From Verrucomicrobiales bacterium (GTDB lineage: Bacteria > Verrucomicrobiota > Verrucomicrobiia > Limisphaerales > UBA1096): a DNA stretch of 9,356 nucleotides. The position numbers and the translations under genes are program-made. Shown here piece by piece: positions 6,480-9,356 of the stretch (positions are counted from its first letter, which is position 1; each line of letters begins with the position of its first letter). Below the pieces are notes generated by a model, which saw only the letters and a program-made list of their open reading frames with translations, was not told the origin of the DNA and made no database searches. The stretch spans positions 708 through 10,063 of the forward strand of contig JAPPPH010000447.1 of NCBI GenBank assembly GCA_028817635.1, given 5' to 3'.

Positions 6480-6493
6480 GCGCTTGGCCAAGG
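6480..6493. repeat. TTGGCCAA palindrome touching a stop codon
   Basis: GCGCTTGGCCAAGG, with the perfect 10-bp core CTTGGCCAAG at 6483-6492. It ends directly at the TGA stop of the minus-strand oxidoreductase gene (6494-6496) and lies between that stop and the terminator. Confidence 0.85.
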
Positions 6494-7846
6494 TCAGACT
6501 TTGTACTCGCCGCGGTAGTCGCGGGTCAACCAAGCGGGGTCACCCCCTGCAGCGAAGGTGTTCTTCTTCGGATTCCACTTGATCGCCGTGTGGTTGTAGT
6601 AAGTTTGATTGAGCAGGTGACACGCGATTGAGGTGCGCGCGCCGATGATCTCGTGCGTGCAGGGCTTCTTACGTGTGCGCATGGAGTTGAGGAAGTCCGG
6701 GATGTGACCGCCGTTGCTGCGGTACAGCTTCACCTTGGCGTCCTTGAGGAACTCGGACTCGAGTTTGTCGAGTTCCTTGGAGAGGTTGACGTTGCGGTCG
6801 CCACCGGTGCGGCCTGCGATGAACTTGTCGCCCAGCCAGAGGCCGATCCGGCCACGGTGACACTCTACGCGCCCCTCGGAGCCGTAGAAGCTCGAGCCCA
6901 TGCCGGTGCCGTGCATCATCGGGATGTTGCCATCGTAAACGAGCTGCGCGCCCTTCAACGCCTTGGGGTTCTCCGCAGGGATGGTGGCCACCGGACCACT
7001 GTCATCCACGCCCAGGCCCCAGTGCAAAATATCGATCATGTGCGCACCCCAGTCGCAGACCATGCCGCCGCCGTATTCCTTGTAGCTACGCCAATTCGGG
7101 AAATGGCCATGATTGCCGCGAGGGCTGAGGACGGAGCTGTAGCCGCGCATCGGGCCGGGGCCGACCCAGCGATCCCAATCGAGGCCCGGTTCCTCCTTCT
7201 CGGTCGGTAGGTCGCAGGGGATGCCAGCGTTGCCGATGTTGACAGCCATGCTCTTGACCTTGCCGATCACGCCGTTACGGACCAGTTCGCAGGCCACACG
7301 GAATTCGCGTGAAGAACGCTGCATCGAACCGGTCTGCAGGATGGCTTTTTTCTTGGCCACAGCCTTCATGACCTGAACCGACTCGTGGACGTTGTGGGTC
7401 AGCGGTTTTTCACAGTAAACATCCTTGCCAGAGTTGACGGCCTCAACGGTCTGGATGGCGTGCCAGTGATCCGGCGTGGCAATGCATACGGCATCAATGT
7501 CCTTGCGGTTGATGATCTCGCGATAGTCGTTGTACGCCTTGCAGTCGTTGTTCTGATAACGCTTATTGGCGCGGTCACGGGCGGTGTTCCGGCGGGTGGT
7601 GTCACAGTCGGAAACCGCAACGGCGACCACGTTGGAATCGGCCATGAACCGGTTCTGCAATCCACGGTTCTGGATTCCCATGCCGATGAAACCAACAGAG
7701 ATTTTGTCGTTGGGCTTCACCTTGGCCGACAGGATGCCGGACGGCAGGATGAACGGGGCGCTGGCAACGGCGGTTGCCTCGAGAAAACGACGTCTTGATA
7801 AAGGACGGGACTTCATGCGCGGAAGGCTACCCAAGCCGCCCGGCAT
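6494..7846 (-). CDS. Tat-exported Gfo/Idh/MocA family oxidoreductase
   Basis: This 450-residue NAD(P)-dependent oxidoreductase carries a twin-arginine export signal: SRRRFLE at 17-23, then the hydrophobic ATAVASAPFILPSGIL. The Rossmann motif GFIGMGIQNRG (52-62) binds the nucleotide. EKP (146-148) is the catalytic-lysine motif of the family. DWGAHMIDILHW (265-276) supplies the conserved aspartate and histidine of the substrate pocket. Tat export implies that it folds with cofactor in the cytoplasm before crossing the membrane. Such paralogues are numerous in PVC bacteria and are thought to act on sugars or glycans; the substrate cannot be read here. ATG at 7846 has AAGG six bases upstream. An internal ATG at 7816 (MKSRPLSRRRF) would give a more typical Tat N-terminus. 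A strong terminator follows. Confidence 0.92.
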   Translation of the reverse strand: MPGGLGSLPRMKSRPLSRRRFLEATAVASAPFILPSGILSAKVKPNDKISVGFIGMGIQNRGLQNRFMADSNVVAVAVSDCDTTRRNTARDRANKRYQNNDCKAYNDYREIINRKDIDAVCIATPDHWHAIQTVEAVNSGKDVYCEKPLTHNVHESVQVMKAVAKKKAILQTGSMQRSSREFRVACELVRNGVIGKVKSMAVNIGNAGIPCDLPTEKEEPGLDWDRWVGPGPMRGYSSVLSPRGNHGHFPNWRSYKEYGGGMVCDWGAHMIDILHWGLGVDDSGPVATIPAENPKALKGAQLVYDGNIPMMHGTGMGSSFYGSEGRVECHRGRIGLWLGDKFIAGRTGGDRNVNLSKELDKLESEFLKDAKVKLYRSNGGHIPDFLNSMRTRKKPCTHEIIGARTSIACHLLNQTYYNHTAIKWNPKKNTFAAGGDPAWLTRDYRGEYKV

Positions 7847-8027
7847 GAAAAGCCTTTTTTCCGCCGAAATATCGGGAAGCTTGAACTGGCTCGAGATCGT
7901 TGTGAGACTCGGCGCACCGTGAACTACATTTAACTTGAGCTTGGCCTGATTTGTATTCGGATATCTGAGTGAACGCCAAGCGGAGCCGGTAATACCAACT
8001 GTTCAGCTAAGAAAGCACCGAAGAACC

Positions 8028-8852
8028 ATGACCACCGCATCTCTACACCGAACCAACTCCAGCCGACGACTCGGCTTCACGTTGATAGAACTGTTGGTCG
8101 TCATCGCTATCATCGCGATCCTTGCCGGCCTGCTCCTGCCGGCACTGGCCCGGGCGAAAGCCAAGGGTCAGGGCATCTCGTGCATGAACAACCTAAAGCA
8201 GCTTCAGTTAGCCCACCTCATGTATCCGGACGACAACGACGACATCCTGACCAAGCCCGGCAACTCGGGAACGGAACAATATGCGTGGGTAGCCGGTTGG
8301 CTGGATTACAACCCAAACAACCGCGACAACACGGACATCCGGACCCTACTCGATCCCAAGCGCGCCAAGTTCGCACCATACCTGCCCTCGGCTGCGGTCT
8401 ACAAATGCCCGGCCGACACCAGCTACGTGACCATCAAGGGAAAACGCCAATTGCGGATCCGCAGCATGGGCATGAGTCAGGCGATGGGTGGCCCGGGAGT
8501 CTGGTTGCCGGGCAGCCAATACAAGGTCTACATCAAGACCGGCGACCTGCTGAATCCCGGTCCGTCCAACCTCTACGTTTTGCTGGATGAACACCCGGAC
8601 AGCATCAACGCGGGCGGATTCGCAAACCAGATGGTGCGCAGCCCCAATTCAGCCCGGATCATCGACTACCCGGCGAGCTACCACAATAGCGCCGCTGGCC
8701 TGAGCTTCGCCGATGGTCATGCAGAAATAAAAAAGTGGCTCGACCCACGCACCATCAAACCGATCAACAACCGATTGATGCCACTAAACGTTGCCTCGCC
8801 CAACAACAAGGACATGATCTGGCTGGCCGACCGGACAACGATTCGAAAGTAA
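8028..8852 (+). CDS. Type II secretion/type IV pilin-like pseudopilin
   Basis: This 274-residue protein has a short polar leader ending in RRLG, followed by the prepilin peptidase/methylation motif FTLIELLVVIAIIAILAGLL. Cleavage is expected between G16 and F17, with the conserved E21 at +5. One hydrophobic helix (about 17-39) anchors it in the inner membrane or in a pseudopilus. The rest is a soluble domain with the signature FADGHAEIKKW at 227-237, typical of the very large family of verrucomicrobial and planctomycetal PulG-like proteins. No secretion genes adjoin it, so it is probably one of many scattered paralogues of unknown cargo or role. The ATG at 8028 has only a weak purine-rich GAAGAA upstream. 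It diverges from the oxidoreductase gene across 181 bp and faces the tRNA gene 22 bp downstream, with no terminator seen. Confidence 0.9.
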   Translation: MTTASLHRTNSSRRLGFTLIELLVVIAIIAILAGLLLPALARAKAKGQGISCMNNLKQLQLAHLMYPDDNDDILTKPGNSGTEQYAWVAGWLDYNPNNRDNTDIRTLLDPKRAKFAPYLPSAAVYKCPADTSYVTIKGKRQLRIRSMGMSQAMGGPGVWLPGSQYKVYIKTGDLLNPGPSNLYVLLDEHPDSINAGGFANQMVRSPNSARIIDYPASYHNSAAGLSFADGHAEIKKWLDPRTIKPINNRLMPLNVASPNNKDMIWLADRTTIRK

Positions 8853-8874
8853 CGAAAAAGGGAGAAAGGAAAAA

Positions 8875-8951
8875 TGGTACGCCCGGGAGGATTCGAACCC
8901 CCAACCTCATGGTTCGTAGCCATGCGATCTATCCAGTTGATCTACGGGCGC
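8875..8951 (-). tRNA. tRNA-Arg (anticodon ACG)
   Basis: The complement folds as a complete cloverleaf. The acceptor stem is GCGCCCG/CGGGCGT (8951-8945 with 8885-8879), including a G1-U72 wobble. The D-arm is GATC...GATC. The anticodon stem is CATGG/CCATG with loop CTACGAA (8919-8913), giving anticodon ACG at 8917-8915. The variable loop is 5 bases. The T-arm is GGGGG-TTCGAAT-CCTCC. Discriminator A (8878) is followed by an encoded CCA (8877-8875). A34 would be edited to inosine by TadA to read CGU, CGC and CGA. The T-rich sequence after CCA has no hairpin before it. Confidence 0.96.
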
Positions 8952-9060
8952 ACCCCGAAAAGGGCCGCGCACCCTGCCAAACCTCCCCCACCCTTGCAAG
9001 TGGATTTTCCTTTCAACATAAAAATAACGGCCCACCACCAATAACAAAACTCGCTAAAGC

Positions 9061-9081
9061 CGCTTGGCCAAGCGCTTGGCC
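9061..9081. repeat. One and a half CTTGGCCAAGCG units touching a stop codon
   Basis: The perfect palindrome CGCTTGGCCAAGCG (9061-9074) is followed in 12-bp register by a partial unit CTTGGCC (9075-9081), which ends directly against the TAA of the minus-strand DUF5069-like gene (9082-9084). Confidence 0.9.
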
Positions 9082-9356
9082 TTAGTTATTCGGTTCCCGA
9101 TTTTCCTGCTCGTCGATGAGGTCGAAGGCGGTGAGGATATCCTCGCGCTTCTCCAGTCCATCCTCCTCTTTGAAGGATTCGATGGCGGTGGCAGCCATAT
9201 CACGCCACCCAAATTTTTCTGAAAAGCCGTTCCAGATCCGGCGCTGCATTGGGTTCGGGCGCAGGCCGTTGGCGAAACACCACTCGACCAACTCTTCATC
9301 ACTCGATCCTTCAGAAACCTTCTGGCGGATATCCTCAAATTTCACCCCGAGGAAGC
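9082..9356 (-). CDS. DUF5069-like protein, C-terminal part (partial)
   Basis: The reading frame stays open to the right edge of the window, so the gene is cut and its N-terminus is missing. The visible 91 residues begin FLGVKFEDIRQKVSEG. The GTG at 9345, which could be taken as a start, encodes the valine in that stretch and is probably internal. The order of motifs (a 'gv....f...v..G' strand, SDEELVEWCFANG, a conserved tryptophan in RRIWNGF, and a final LTAFDLIDEQE) resembles the C-terminal half of DUF5069 proteins, small bacterial proteins of unknown function common in PVC and related phyla. No catalytic residues are known to me. The stop TAA is directly followed by the palindromic repeat. 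Confidence 0.65.
   Translation of the reverse strand, partial: FLGVKFEDIRQKVSEGSSDEELVEWCFANGLRPNPMQRRIWNGFSEKFGWRDMAATAIESFKEEDGLEKREDILTAFDLIDEQENREPNN

Larger units (their letters stand above)
6118..6493. repeat. Gene-free mosaic of short palindromes and hairpins
   Basis: No convincing gene lies in these 376 bp, which separate two minus-strand genes. They hold exact TTGGCCAA cores at 6190, 6274, 6412 and 6484 and a one-mismatch copy at 6312-6325. Other hairpins are: a 7-bp stem at 6245-6266, a 9-bp stem at 6282-6303, two related 8-bp GGGGACA stems at 6337-6356 and 6377-6396, and the terminator at 6428-6461. The promoter of typA must also be here or be supplied by readthrough from the upstream gene; no strong -35/-10 pair is evident. 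Confidence 0.75.

Noticed and set aside
6118..6493. Insertion sequence or degraded transposon
   Set aside because: No transposase remnant, no matching terminal repeats bounding the region and no target duplication could be seen; only small palindromes are present.
7938..7947. GCTTGGCC in the divergent intergenic region as a copy of the palindrome
   Set aside because: It is a half site followed by TGAT, so the palindrome is not formed; it could be a decayed copy but this cannot be supported.
7935..7966. Promoter for the pseudopilin gene starting at TTGAGC
   Set aside because: No acceptable -10 box lies 16-18 bp downstream; the best hexamers match the consensus poorly.
138..9081. CRISPR array
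   Set aside because: The repeated units are too short (8-18 bp), palindromic and irregularly spaced by tens to thousands of bases, with no uniform spacers and no cas genes.

Overview
The window looks like chromosomal DNA of a member of the Verrucomicrobiota (PVC group). Evidence for this is a very large secreted protein with a PVC-type beta-propeller and HEAT repeats, a Tat-exported Gfo/Idh/MocA oxidoreductase, and a pseudopilin whose C-terminal part carries a FADGHAEIKKW signature. This assignment is inferred from gene content, not from a phylogenetic marker.

Layout, left to right: (1) the C-terminal end of a ThuA-like protein (2-127, +); (2) a VapBC-type toxin-antitoxin pair made of an AbrB-fold antitoxin and a PIN toxin that overlap by 17 bp (227-875, +); (3) a 1060-residue exported protein joining an SGNH-like domain, a dehydrogenase-type beta-propeller, HEAT repeats and a C-terminal cupredoxin (924-4106, +); (4) converging on it, the translation GTPase TypA/BipA (4285-6117, -); (5) a 376-bp gene-free stretch packed with small palindromes and hairpins (6118-6493); (6) a Tat-exported Gfo/Idh/MocA oxidoreductase (6494-7846, -) with a clear intrinsic terminator; (7) a divergently transcribed pseudopilin (8028-8852, +); (8) tRNA-Arg(ACG) with encoded CCA (8875-8951, -); (9) the C-terminal part of a DUF5069-like protein running off the right edge (9082-9356, -).

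The genes do not form one pathway. The ThuA-like, propeller/cupredoxin and Gfo/Idh/MocA proteins fit the exported (sugar-)oxidation repertoire common in this phylum; TypA and the tRNA are housekeeping; VapBC is accessory.

The most unusual signal is a short palindrome, CGCTTGGCCAAGCG (core TTGGCCAA), dispersed through the gaps between genes. I find 11 exact cores and one single-mismatch copy, where about 0.14 would be expected by chance. Nine of the exact cores are intergenic, several sit directly after stop codons, and some are arranged as 12-bp tandem units. Different hairpin repeats (GGGGACA-type, and a 24-bp near-perfect inverted repeat) accompany them. No transposase lies in the window, so what maintains these repeats is unknown.
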